From: Bacillota bacterium
GTDB lineage: Bacteria > Bacillota > Clostridia > Acetivibrionales > JANLFN01
Assembly: GCA_023421675.1 (NCBI GenBank)
Contig: JAEZTC010000001.1
Location: 124,001 to 188,000 of the forward strand
Length of the DNA: 64,000 nt
Direction: 5' to 3'
Shown here: piece after piece, positions 35,012 through 43,002 of the stretch
Numbering within the stretch: the stretch's first letter is position 1
How the letters are laid out: each line of letters starts with the position of its first letter
The notes under the pieces: generated by a model
The model's database searches: none
Told to the model about the DNA's origin: nothing
The model's input: only the letters and a program-made list of their open reading frames with translations
Made by a program: the position numbers and the translations under genes

Positions 35012-37891
35012 TTAACTTCGTACATCCACCAAACCTGCCTTTTGCAGCAGGCGGAGTATAATAGTCGCACTCTCGGCACGGGTGATTTTGGCTGTGGGGT
35101 TCAGTTTCCCATCCGAACCCTTGATGAGACCAGAGCCGACATTCCATTTCGCCGCATCCTTTGCCCAGGAGCTAACGGCATCTACGTCTGTAAAGCCGTC
35201 CAGAGCGCCGCTTGTTCCGCTAAACTCTGTGAGAGCAGCCGCCCTTTTCAGCATGAGCATTGCCTCCTGCCGGGTGATCGCCGCATTGGGGCTGAAACGG
35301 TTTTCGCCTGTGCCCGACGCAAGTCCATATTGCACCGCCGTGGCTACCGCACCGGTATACCATGCGGTAGTGGGGACATCTGAAAAGCTGCTTATGCCGT
35401 CAGCAGAAAGCCCCAATGCACGAACAAGAATTGCGACAAACTCAGCACGGGTGATGCTGGCTCCACCGCCAAATACGGAGGCACTACGCCCCGCGATGAT
35501 TTTACGGCTCGCCATCTCAGTAACTATGTTCTCGTACCATTTACCCTTAGCATCGGCAAAGGTTACTTCGTTTTGAATCAGCGCATAGGTGGAGTTGGTG
35601 CGGGAATTGATATCCGCAAACCATTTGCCATCTTGCTCATATACATAGGTCGGAACATGGCGTAAGGTACCGTCCTCGTTCTTTACAACGGCGGTGGTTA
35701 TCTGTGATGCCTGTTCCTTGCTTATCTCAATGCTGCGCTGTACATATTTGCTAAAGCTACTGATTTCAACTGTCTTGCCGCTGTAGGTAACTGTAACTGT
35801 AAATTCAACAGGCGGAACCACGAGCTCTCCGTTAACCACCTTTACAGTGCTTTCATCGAGTTTCGTGATGGTAACGCTTAATGGAACCTTGCTCGCGTCA
35901 GACGCGCCGAGGGCTTCCATTGCTGCTGTAGTGTCGATTGCGGTTGTTGGCAGCTGATAACTAACATTGCCGGACTTGACCTCAAGCGTCATGTCCTTTT
36001 TAGCCATGTCCTCAACGTTTTTGACAACGATTTCTGCCGTTGACACTGTCTTGCCATCGGACACCGGTACCTCGACACTGCCGCCTGTTTGGGCAGTATT
36101 TATCTTTTCTGTGAGCTTGTCGCTGTCTACGGTAACCCTGGTTTCGTCTGTAGTGGTTTCGGATTTTCCGATGCTTTCGGTCTTACCATCCACAATAACA
36201 GGAGCGTCTGGAGATGTTGGTGTTACGCCGCCACCACCGCCACCGCCGCCAGCAGGAGGCGTGGAAACTGCTTTAAAGGTGACGCTGACCGTGATGTCAT
36301 AGGCTGGCATGGTGAAGGCATTGCTGCTGACCGTCAAGGTGGTGCTCGTGTCTCCAGTCTTGTAAACGCTTATCGTGTCCACCTCATAGCCGCTGCTTGC
36401 CGTAGGGGTGATGGTTACGGTGTCGCCGGATTTTGCAGAAGTTACCTCACTGCCGCCCACCTTCACAGTGTAGCTTCCGTTGGTAGTAGTGGTCTTGGAA
36501 ACGTTATAGCTGCTCGCCTTAAAGGTGACGCTGACCGTGACGTCATAGGCTGGCATGGTGAAGGCATTGCTGCTAACCGCTACGGTGGTGTTCGTGTCTC
36601 CAGTCTTGTAAACGCTTATCGTGTCCACCTCATAGCCGCTGCTTGCCGCAGGAGTGATAGTTACGGTATCGCCGTATTTTGCAGAAGTTACCTCACTGCC
36701 GCCCACCTTCACAGTGTAGCTTCCGTTAGTAGTCGTGTTCTTGGTGAGGGAAAAGCTGGGTGCTTGAAATGTTGCCGTGTTGTCGTCTTTTACCGTGGCA
36801 GTATAAGTGTTACCGCCATAAATCGCGGTTGCCGAAGTGCCGGTGCTGTCGCCGGGCAGATAGACATAGACCTTGCCATTGCTGCCATCCAAAATACTCT
36901 TTGTATCGGTCATGCTGTAGGTATAGGCCGTGCCGCCGCTGGTAAAAGTCATGCCACTAACATCCACACCGCCTGATGTGTCGTTCGGTACGGTGAAGGT
37001 TGAGAGATAGACGTTTTGTGCACTACTGTTTTTGGGCTGCGCAGGTATGGAGCTTGCTTTGACGCTGCCGCCAGTAATGGTGACCGTACCGGTAACTGGC
37101 GGAATATAGTCGTAATCTTTTCCACCTCCACCAATGCCTGCGCTGTTTAAGCCACCCGAATTAGCAATAACAGTGCCTCCGCAGATGGTAACCTCACCAC
37201 CGCTGCCGCAAGTACGACTGGCAGAACCGCTACCTCCGCCAATTCCGGCACCCCCTCTGGAACCACTTGCTGTTACCATCCCCCCATTGATGGTGACCGT
37301 ACCACCGCCAGCGCTTTCGCCGCCGCCAATACCCGCGCCAAAGCTTGTAGCTTTGGCTGTCACTACACCGCTGTTAATGATAATTGTACCGGCAGAATAG
37401 TACCCCGCTCCACCGATGCCTGCGCCACCGTCACTACCCCCACCAAAGACAGAGAGACTGCCGATTCCGTTTATGGTCAGCGTCGCTCCGGTGGGTACCT
37501 GTAAGCCAGCTTTATTGTTACCACTTTTCAGAGTATTTGTGCTGCTTAGGGTTAAATTCACCGTTGCACCTGTCAAATCAAAGGCGCAAGCATCCCTTAT
37601 ACTACTCACATCGATGTTCACGCCGTTGAGGGTAATGTTCGCTGCCACGCCGGAGGCCACCACGATTTTGTCGGTAGTGGCAGTTGTCATCCCGGCAGTC
37701 TGTGCAATGGTGTAGTTTCCTTCGCCAAGGGTCAGCGTGCTGCTGTCATAAGTTGGCACGGTGCTGCTGTCATCATAAGTGACCGTGAAAGCACCGAAGG
37801 TACCGGTCGTATCCGCCGCCAGCGCCACAGTGGGTAGTAAGGTCAGGAGCATACACAGGGTAAGCAGTATGCTCAATAATTTCTTTTTCAT
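35012..37891 (-). CDS. SLH-domain cell-surface protein, paralogue with two repeat modules
   Basis: This 959-residue exported protein has a signal peptide (1-25), the same N-terminal domain as its neighbour, a different Gly-rich region (about 140-280), and two ~80-residue bacterial-repeat modules (TNGSYTVKVGGSEVTSAK appears twice). A linker, the shared central domain and three SLH domains (about 780-955) complete it. The first 130 and last 400 residues are almost identical to the gene at 31842, also at DNA level, so the two arose by recent duplication with middle-module exchange. It follows the 71-residue Cys protein by 19 bases, in one operon. Confidence 0.9.
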   Translation of the reverse strand: MKKKLLSILLTLCMLLTLLPTVALAADTTGTFGAFTVTYDDSSTVPTYDSSTLTLGEGNYTIAQTAGMTTATTDKIVVASGVAANITLNGVNIDVSSIRDACAFDLTGATVNLTLSSTNTLKSGNNKAGLQVPTGATLTINGIGSLSVFGGGSDGGAGIGGAGYYSAGTIIINSGVVTAKATSFGAGIGGGESAGGGTVTINGGMVTASGSRGGAGIGGGSGSASRTCGSGGEVTICGGTVIANSGGLNSAGIGGGGKDYDYIPPVTGTVTITGGSVKASSIPAQPKNSSAQNVYLSTFTVPNDTSGGVDVSGMTFTSGGTAYTYSMTDTKSILDGSNGKVYVYLPGDSTGTSATAIYGGNTYTATVKDDNTATFQAPSFSLTKNTTTNGSYTVKVGGSEVTSAKYGDTVTITPAASSGYEVDTISVYKTGDTNTTVAVSSNAFTMPAYDVTVSVTFKASSYNVSKTTTTNGSYTVKVGGSEVTSAKSGDTVTITPTASSGYEVDTISVYKTGDTSTTLTVSSNAFTMPAYDITVSVTFKAVSTPPAGGGGGGGGVTPTSPDAPVIVDGKTESIGKSETTTDETRVTVDSDKLTEKINTAQTGGSVEVPVSDGKTVSTAEIVVKNVEDMAKKDMTLEVKSGNVSYQLPTTAIDTTAAMEALGASDASKVPLSVTITKLDESTVKVVNGELVVPPVEFTVTVTYSGKTVEISSFSKYVQRSIEISKEQASQITTAVVKNEDGTLRHVPTYVYEQDGKWFADINSRTNSTYALIQNEVTFADAKGKWYENIVTEMASRKIIAGRSASVFGGGASITRAEFVAILVRALGLSADGISSFSDVPTTAWYTGAVATAVQYGLASGTGENRFSPNAAITRQEAMLMLKRAAALTEFSGTSGALDGFTDVDAVSSWAKDAAKWNVGSGLIKGSDGKLNPTAKITRAESATIILRLLQKAGLVDVRS
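36273..36750 (-). repeat. Near-identical ~246-bp tandem duplication inside the SLH gene
   Basis: The segments starting near 36275 and 36521 are almost the same over about 230 bases (for example AAAGGTGACGCTGACCGTGA begins both). They encode the two bacterial-repeat modules. The neighbouring gene has one such module, so copy number differs between the paralogues. Confidence 0.85.
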
Positions 37892-37910
37892 ATTTTATTC
37901 CTCTCTTTCT

Positions 37911-38126
37911 TTATGCTAGAATTCTTTTGGGCCAGTAGCAAACGCCAACATCCAGTGCGCGAGGTTGGTCTAAATGAAAGTCAGCGTACCGACAGTACCA
38001 ACACTGCCAAAATCCATCAGGAGTAGTAGCTCTTGGCTCAAAGGCTGGACAGCATTGCTTGGGCCACACATTGCCCTCGGAATTGGGGGCGTTTAGAGGT
38101 CGGTCTTCATGCTTTTGGTATTCCAT
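37911..38126 (-). CDS. Small cysteine-rich hypothetical protein (71 aa)
   Basis: This 71-residue soluble protein has five Cys (C25, C26, C42, C45, C63), four of them in CCPAFEP and CWYCRYADF, a likely zinc-binding pattern. ATG 38126 is chosen because AAGGAG lies 9 bases before it. A TTG at 38171 is in frame but has no good ribosome site and would fall at the expected transcription start. It is the first gene of the operon with the SLH protein at 35012 and directly downstream of the LytTR-type repeats. Family unknown to me. Confidence 0.65.
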   Translation of the reverse strand: MEYQKHEDRPLNAPNSEGNVWPKQCCPAFEPRATTPDGFWQCWYCRYADFHLDQPRALDVGVCYWPKRILA

Positions 38127-38182
38127 TTGATCACGCTCCTTTGTAAACAAATCTTGCAGATGTTTCGACAAATTCTACCCAG

Positions 38183-38247
38183 AGCATAGCACAGGCAAAA
38201 TAAAAAATGAGTCTTTACACTTAAAAGACTCATTTTTACACTTAAAA
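38183..38247 (-). promoter_or_regulatory. Promoter with two direct repeats 21 bp apart (LytTR-type site)
   Basis: TTTACACTTAAAA occurs twice, at 38214-38226 and 38235-38247, exactly 21 bp apart. On the minus strand the nearer copy ends 3 bp before a weak -35 (CTCATT, 38206-38211), 17 bases from -10 TATGCT (38183-38188), ahead of the 71-residue gene. Two direct ~9-bp half-sites about two helical turns apart are the known binding pattern of LytTR regulators such as AgrA; ACACTTAA is close to the AgrA half-site. Confidence 0.65.
38203..38237 (-). terminator. Terminator after the sensor kinase, overlapping the regulatory site
   Basis: A perfect 13-bp stem AAAAATGAGTCTT / AAGACTCATTTTT with a 9-base loop. 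On the minus strand it is followed by TTATTTT. It ends the kinase transcript and at the same time covers one LytTR-type repeat and the -35 of the next unit. Confidence 0.75.
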
Positions 38248-38296
38248 AATTTATATTTATCTCAAATTAATCTTGACAAATTAAAATTTTGTTTTT

Positions 38297-39583
38297 TTAT
38301 ACAAGAAGGCGGGCCCGAAAAACACCGTTTTCTATTTTGTATATTAGCTCACCGTCATACTTTTTTGCAAAAGCGATTACGCTCTTACTGCCGATGCCGT
38401 GATTTTTTTGGCTGGTAAAAGGATATCCGCTTTCATCAAGGGCAGTATCCTCCGTACATGGGTTTTCCATCTCCAGCAAGAGCCGCCCCACGCTTCGACA
38501 GGTAAAACGGAGATAAGGATTTGAGCTATCGGTAAGTCTTCCACAAGCCTGAATTGCATTTTCCAAAAGGTTTGACACCACCATGGAAAGCTCCAAGGAA
38601 TCCACAGACAGGTCTATTGGAATATCCAGTTCAATCTCTGTGGAAATACCCGCCTGCTCCGCAAGACCTGCATAGTGGCAGACGGCAGCGTTGACTGCAG
38701 GGTTTCCGCAGTAGACCTTGTTGATTTTGGGTACCGATTGATTATGACTTTGCAGCATAGCTGCGGCCTCGCCGGTTTCTCCATGCTCCAAAAGCTCTAA
38801 AAGGACATTGTTGAAGTGACGGCGGTCATGGGCGGCGCGGCTGTTTTGTGCCGACACCTCCTGCATAAGCTCCAGCCTCTGAGACATATTGCTTGCAGCC
38901 AATTGCAGATATTCTCGCTCTGCCTGCATTTTTTGGTTTTCCTCACGCATGGCATATTGCTCTGTTATAGTTTTGAGCGAGTGAATTATGGAAACATATA
39001 CCGAAAAACCTAAAAGCATGACAAACAAAAGAGGTACATAGTTGCTGGTCAGCATTTCCTCAATGTTACCACCTAAGAAATAGCTCAAAAGGCACGCAAG
39101 CAATGAGACAACGGGCAAGATGTAGATGTGCCAATAGTCCAACACCTTGCGATAAAGCTTTGATACCCACTTGTGAAATACAAAAACAATAACCGAAAAC
39201 AAAATAAGGCGTAAATAAGCATTGCCATAAATAGGTCTTGGAAAAATATCGCAAAGCATATAACTTAAAAACACCACTATGGCGTAGATATTTACCATTG
39301 TGATGTAGCTGAAACACCACTGCATGATCTTGTCGGTAAAAAGAGGCTTCAAAGCAACGCCAATCAGCATCAGCATTGCAAGGTCCACGTAAAATACGGC
39401 AGTGTAGTTTTCTAACAGATAAAAGTAACAGTTAGCGCTGACATTTGCTACCAGTATAATGGTAGTTGCAATAATATATACAACTTTGCTTTTGTATTTC
39501 GGCGTCGCCATGGTAGAAAGCAAAAGTACCAGCATAACATCGGTTATGACTGCTCGCAAGAGGTCAGGGAAAAGTGAAGTCAT
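38297..39583 (-). CDS. AgrC/ComD-like GHKL sensor histidine kinase
   Basis: This 428-residue membrane kinase has about six to seven helices in residues 1-200, a coiled coil, the phospho-accepting His H252 in SRAAHDRRHFNNV, the N box NLLENAIQAC and the G box NHGIGSKSVIAFAKKY. This is the HPK10 layout of peptide-sensing AgrC kinases. Its ATG overlaps the response-regulator stop (4 bases). There is no agrB/agrD-like gene in the window, so the signal is unknown; a wall or peptide signal is likely. Confidence 0.92.
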   Translation of the reverse strand: MTSLFPDLLRAVITDVMLVLLLSTMATPKYKSKVVYIIATTIILVANVSANCYFYLLENYTAVFYVDLAMLMLIGVALKPLFTDKIMQWCFSYITMVNIYAIVVFLSYMLCDIFPRPIYGNAYLRLILFSVIVFVFHKWVSKLYRKVLDYWHIYILPVVSLLACLLSYFLGGNIEEMLTSNYVPLLFVMLLGFSVYVSIIHSLKTITEQYAMREENQKMQAEREYLQLAASNMSQRLELMQEVSAQNSRAAHDRRHFNNVLLELLEHGETGEAAAMLQSHNQSVPKINKVYCGNPAVNAAVCHYAGLAEQAGISTEIELDIPIDLSVDSLELSMVVSNLLENAIQACGRLTDSSNPYLRFTCRSVGRLLLEMENPCTEDTALDESGYPFTSQKNHGIGSKSVIAFAKKYDGELIYKIENGVFRARLLV

Positions 39584-40317
39584 GCCCGGACCTCCTTTGC
39601 CATCAGGTAGTCCATATAGGCATCTCTTACCGCAGGATATTGCTTTGCCGCTATGGGGACGATTTTACCGCCGCACAACGTGAAGCTGTCCTTTGCAAAA
39701 CGTTCCACCCGCCGCATATTGACCACAAACGAGGTATGGCATTGTAGAAAATGCCTGTCCTTCAATATTGGTACACAGTATTCTGAAAAATTCTCCCGAA
39801 TGGTGCGGCTGACCACTTCCTCACTGTTTATCAAACTGAAGATGACAGCGTGACTTTGGTACTCACAGCATGCGATGTCTGACAGTTTGATAACTCGCAG
39901 ACTATCAGTTGTTTTCACGGTAAACGTTTGATCTTCTGCAAGGTCTGCTTTGGAAATAGCAAGGGTCAGTGTATCAAACAGCTTCTGCTTTTCAATTGGT
40001 TTAAGGAGATAATTGATGGGGCTTGCAGCATACGCCTGAAGGGCAAACTGCGGTTCGGTAGTAGCATATATAATTTGTGCCTCGCGGTCAAGGCGGCGTA
40101 TTTCTTTGCCTAATTCTAATCCGTTGACCATAGGCATGACGATGTCCAGTATGTAAAGATGAAAGCTCTCTGCTACAATGGTCTTTAAAAGCTTGTCGGG
40201 GTGAGAGAATTCTGTCACTTGAGCGGTAAGACTGTTGGCGATTATGTACTGATTTGTAAGTGAAACAAGGCTTTGCAGCTCGCCCGGCATATCATCACAG
40301 ATGGCAATACTAAGCAT
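39580..40317 (-). CDS. LytTR-family response regulator
   Basis: This 245-residue protein has a receiver domain (1-125) with D8, D9, phospho-accepting D58 in YILDIVMPMVNG and K107, and a C-terminal LytTR DNA-binding domain (about 140-238; FLQCHTSFVVNMRRVERF). GGAGGTGA precedes the ATG. It is co-transcribed with the downstream kinase. I infer that it binds the 21-bp-spaced repeats at 38214-38247 and thereby controls the SLH operon. A similar weak pair, GACATTAA/GACAATTAA, lies in its own promoter region on the minus strand (40360-40400), possibly autoregulatory. Confidence 0.92.
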   Translation of the reverse strand: MLSIAICDDMPGELQSLVSLTNQYIIANSLTAQVTEFSHPDKLLKTIVAESFHLYILDIVMPMVNGLELGKEIRRLDREAQIIYATTEPQFALQAYAASPINYLLKPIEKQKLFDTLTLAISKADLAEDQTFTVKTTDSLRVIKLSDIACCEYQSHAVIFSLINSEEVVSRTIRENFSEYCVPILKDRHFLQCHTSFVVNMRRVERFAKDSFTLCGGKIVPIAAKQYPAVRDAYMDYLMAKEVRA

Positions 40318-40490
40318 GGTGTCACCTCCTTGGACGAATATTTATTTATACTATCATTTTTCGCTTTAATTGTCGAGAAACAAGAATTAATGTCAACAAA
40401 GTACAGCGTTTTATTTTTGCTCATAAAGCATTTTCGTTTAAATTATTTGCACTTTTTCTGGTTATATTAATCAGAGGAGGTGTAAAAAAT

Positions 40491-40823
40491 ATGCGATTAG
40501 TTGCCAGAATACCAGATGAACGGCAGGTCAGTGCTCTTGTGGATTCACTGAGGAACATAGGCTTTGACCGCGGAGATATGATAATAAGCAGCCTTGCAGA
40601 TGAGGAGAAATTCGAAAGTATTGAAGAGGCTACAGATGCGGGCGTTTCTATGATAAAGACAGAGCGGAACTCATTCAATGAAATGGAACCCTTTGCTGAA
40701 GGTATAAAGGGCCTGAAAGGTGATGAGGGAATTGTGGTTGCTGTAAAAATACCGAAACATGAAGCTTCCAAGGTGAGAGAAATAATGGAGCAGTCCGGGG
40801 CTGTGGAAATTATACAGGACTAA
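40491..40823 (+). CDS. Small hypothetical protein (110 aa)
   Basis: This acidic 110-residue protein has a regular alpha/beta pattern: RLVARIPDERQVSALVDSLR, then GDMIISSLAD and GIVVAVKIPKHEASKVREIM. It looks like a small ferredoxin-like fold, close in feel to YflT-type general stress proteins, but I do not place it in a family. GAGGAGGTG precedes the ATG by about 8 bases. It is the first gene after the GC-rich island and precedes the next small gene by 20 bases in an operon. Confidence 0.75.
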   Translation: MRLVARIPDERQVSALVDSLRNIGFDRGDMIISSLADEEKFESIEEATDAGVSMIKTERNSFNEMEPFAEGIKGLKGDEGIVVAVKIPKHEASKVREIMEQSGAVEIIQD

Positions 40824-40843
40824 TAGGTAAAGAGGAGACGAAT

Positions 40844-41131
40844 ATGGATGAGACACAAAAAGCAATGACCTTTGAATCACGTTTTGATATAGATAAACTA
40901 TCCTTTGATAACGTAAGTGACGATTTTGAAAGTAAGTTCCGCAGAGCTTACAGAAAATCCCTTGAGAAAATGTCGGACAGCAAGGCCAGGCTTGACAATT
41001 CAGCAGGGGCAAATTCACTCGGGATACTTGAAAAAATGGGACAGCAAATGAATACTTATAGCAGAAGTTCCGATTTTGAACAGTGCTATCATGAATTGAT
41101 TAAGGAGTATGAACCTTTTACAGAGACTTGA
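40844..41131 (+). CDS. Small hypothetical protein (95 aa)
   Basis: This soluble, charged 95-residue protein has helical patterns and no Cys. It contains FESKFRRAYRKSLEKMSDSK and LGILEKMGQQMNTYSRS. AGAGGAGACG lies just before the ATG. It is co-transcribed with the preceding gene and ended by a terminator. I recognise no family; a partner role for the upstream protein is possible. Confidence 0.75.
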   Translation: MDETQKAMTFESRFDIDKLSFDNVSDDFESKFRRAYRKSLEKMSDSKARLDNSAGANSLGILEKMGQQMNTYSRSSDFEQCYHELIKEYEPFTET

Positions 41132-41140
41132 GGTAAAGCA

Positions 41141-41168
41141 GCCGTGGGAATGCCCGCGGCTTGTTAAT
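41141..41168 (+). terminator. Terminator after the small-protein pair
   Basis: Stem GCCGTGGG (41141-41148) with CCCGCGGC (41153-41160), one G-U, 4-base loop, then TTGTTAATTTT. The rest of the 254-base gap to 41386 has a 28-codon minus-strand fragment without a start (41218-41304), too short to assign. Confidence 0.75.
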
Positions 41169-41385
41169 TTTATTACATATATTATTTATTTTGTTTCGCA
41201 AAGCAAGAAGGTGTGCATTAGTTTTTCAGAATAAAGTCTTCTACGTCCAATGCATTTTTTAACTTATATCTATAAAAATCCAGATATTTATTGTAAAATA
41301 TTGATTATAATATACAATACATGTAAATAGCTTTTTGGACAGCAGTCAAAAGCCATAATTATTTATTATGATTTAGGGGTTAAAG

Positions 41386-42468
41386 ATGAAAAAGGATAAC
41401 GGACTTATATTTTCCAATCTTATTACATATGCCTTTGCCCATGCGGCTGTTGATGCTAGCTGTGCTGCGGTCCTGCTTTCAAATTACTCTGCTTTAAAGT
41501 CGGATGCTGATTATTTCGTTTTTCTTGTATTGCTTTATAATGTTCTTGCTTTTTCTCTTCAGGCACCTTTTGGTTTACTGTTTGATAAACTTAAAAAGCC
41601 TGTTGTCTCTTCTATAACAGGCTGCTTTCTGACCGTAATTGCTACAGTTTTATCATCATACCCATTGATTGCAGTTGTTTTTGCCGGACTTGGAAATGCT
41701 TTGTTCCATGTAGGAGGAGGAATAATCAGCCTTAATTTAAAGCCCGGAAAGGCTTCAATGCCTGGAATTTACGTTGCCCCCGGTGCCTTGGGCTTAATGA
41801 TTGGAACCCTGATTGGAAAAAACGGGTACTTTGTTGCGTGGCCTTTTATAGTAATTCTTATTGTTTCAGCGATAATTATTTACTTTATAAAAAGCCCTCA
41901 AATCAATTGTGGAATAGGGCAAGGTAAGCAAACACAGTGGTTTGAACTGATAATCATACTTTTACTTATTTCTGTAACAATAAGGTCTTTAATAGGGTTA
42001 GCTGTTGATTTCCCGTGGAAGTCGAATATATATCTGCTTGTATGTCTGACACTGGCTGTTGTTTTGGGAAAAGCCCTTGGAGGGTTTATTGCTGACAGGT
42101 GTGGCTGGAAAAGAGTATCTGTAATAAGTTTGCTGCTGTCCGCGCCCCTTATATCCTTTGGAATTGATTACCCGGTGCTTGCCATAACAGGCATATTCCT
42201 GTTCAATATAACAATGCCGGTAACACTTACTGCTATAGCTAACATGCTTCCGGGAAATGCGGGGTTTTCGTTTGGACTTACCACCCTGGCACTTGTTACA
42301 GGGGCTTTGCCGACATTTACAAAAGCAAAAATCTTTTTTAATGGAAGCTTTATTATCCTCATAACTATACTTTTATCCGCCGTTTCGCTCTATATAGGCT
42401 TGAGACTTTATTTCAGCAGTAAAAAATATAATGCTATAAGAAACAATTCTACTGTTCACTTTAATTAA
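41386..42468 (+). CDS. Short MFS-type transporter
   Basis: This 360-residue polytopic protein has about 11-12 helices and two MFS motif-A-like loops, GLLFDKLKKPV after helix 2 and GGFIADRCGWKRV after helix 8. At 360 residues it is short for an MFS protein, which agrees with short inter-domain loops. The substrate is unknown. TAGGGG precedes the ATG. It heads a cluster with three one-helix microproteins and a small membrane protein (42490-43546), which I infer work with it. Confidence 0.85.
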   Translation: MKKDNGLIFSNLITYAFAHAAVDASCAAVLLSNYSALKSDADYFVFLVLLYNVLAFSLQAPFGLLFDKLKKPVVSSITGCFLTVIATVLSSYPLIAVVFAGLGNALFHVGGGIISLNLKPGKASMPGIYVAPGALGLMIGTLIGKNGYFVAWPFIVILIVSAIIIYFIKSPQINCGIGQGKQTQWFELIIILLLISVTIRSLIGLAVDFPWKSNIYLLVCLTLAVVLGKALGGFIADRCGWKRVSVISLLLSAPLISFGIDYPVLAITGIFLFNITMPVTLTAIANMLPGNAGFSFGLTTLALVTGALPTFTKAKIFFNGSFIILITILLSAVSLYIGLRLYFSSKKYNAIRNNSTVHFN

Positions 42469-42489
42469 TCATTTTATAGGGGTGTTGTA

Positions 42490-42753
42490 ATGTCAAAAGT
42501 CAAAAAAATTTTAAAAGAAATGTTTACTGGGGTATTAATGTTTGCCACTACTGCCCAAAGGGTTTTTGCAGATGTTATTGCACCTACAACGGAGCCGAGT
42601 ACAAATATAGTATCCTCTGGTTCGGCAGATCTTATTGTTCCCGGGAATAAAGGCCTTAGTACATTAACTATCATTATTATATGCGGGGCGGCTATACTTG
42701 TTATATGGCTTGTTTCCTTCACTTTACTGAGATATTTTAAGAAGAATAAGTGA
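42490..42753 (+). CDS. One-helix secreted microprotein (87 aa), paralogue 1 of 3
   Basis: This 87-residue protein has an N-terminal signal-like segment with the cleavage-type ADVIAPTTEPS near residue 28, a short Ser/Thr/Pro ectodomain, and a single C-terminal helix followed by a basic tail (LRYFKKNK). Topology would be N-outside, C-inside after cleavage. It shares the helix pattern ILVIWLVSF with the next two genes (IIWVVAYF and LAIWLISF). AGGGGTG precedes the ATG. No known family. Confidence 0.75.
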   Translation: MSKVKKILKEMFTGVLMFATTAQRVFADVIAPTTEPSTNIVSSGSADLIVPGNKGLSTLTIIIICGAAILVIWLVSFTLLRYFKKNK

Positions 42754-42782
42754 ACTAGCTGAATTAGTTATGGGGGTGTACT

Positions 42783-42986
42783 ATGTATAAAAAATTAATG
42801 AGCATTATTTTATTATCCGCTTTTATTACTTTAGGATTGTTTGTGCCTGCTTATGCTGATGCGGTTGCTCCGCCTGTAAAAACAGACACATTAATTGTTG
42901 TAATTGTTTTAGGTGCTGGAGTAACAATTATATGGGTTGTGGCTTATTTTGCAATTCAATATTTTAAAAGGAAGAAGGCTAAATAA
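42783..42986 (+). CDS. One-helix secreted microprotein (67 aa), paralogue 2 of 3
   Basis: This 67-residue protein has the same plan as its neighbours: a signal sequence ending AYADAVAPP, an ectodomain of about 10 residues, then a membrane helix with GVTIIWVVAYFAI and a YFKRKKAK tail. GGGGGTG precedes the ATG. It is 29 bases after paralogue 1 and 16 bases before paralogue 3, in one operon. Confidence 0.75.
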   Translation: MYKKLMSIILLSAFITLGLFVPAYADAVAPPVKTDTLIVVIVLGAGVTIIWVVAYFAIQYFKRKKAK

Positions 42987-43002
42987 CAAAAGAGGGATTA
43001 AT

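Larger units (their letters stand above)
31778..40377. other. GC-rich accessory island with LytTR two-component system and SLH surface proteins
   Basis: The six genes from 31842 to 40317 are all on the minus strand and are clearly richer in G and C than the flanking genes, with codons such as gcc, ggc and ccg dominating. The ends carry related sequences pointing inward: CTCGACAAAGATAAAGC on the plus strand at 31778-31794 and CTCGACAATTAAAGC on the minus strand at 40377-40363. No integrase, transposase or direct-repeat attachment site is visible, so the mode of entry is not known; the repeats may be coincidence. Confidence 0.5.

Noticed and set aside
36089..36976. A 295-residue open frame on the plus strand opposite the second SLH gene
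   Set aside because: GC-rich DNA leaves the opposite frames open by chance. The minus-strand gene has a signal peptide and SLH domains, whereas the plus frame is Arg/Ser/Ala-rich and has no recognisable domain.
40360..40400. A second LytTR-like direct repeat (GACATTAA / GACAATTAA) before the response-regulator gene
   Set aside because: The two copies differ by a base in their internal spacing and overlap AT-rich promoter sequence; too weak to list as a separate site.
41218..41304. 28-codon minus-strand fragment without a start codon in the gap before the MFS gene
   Set aside because: Too short, no start, and no match that I can recognise.
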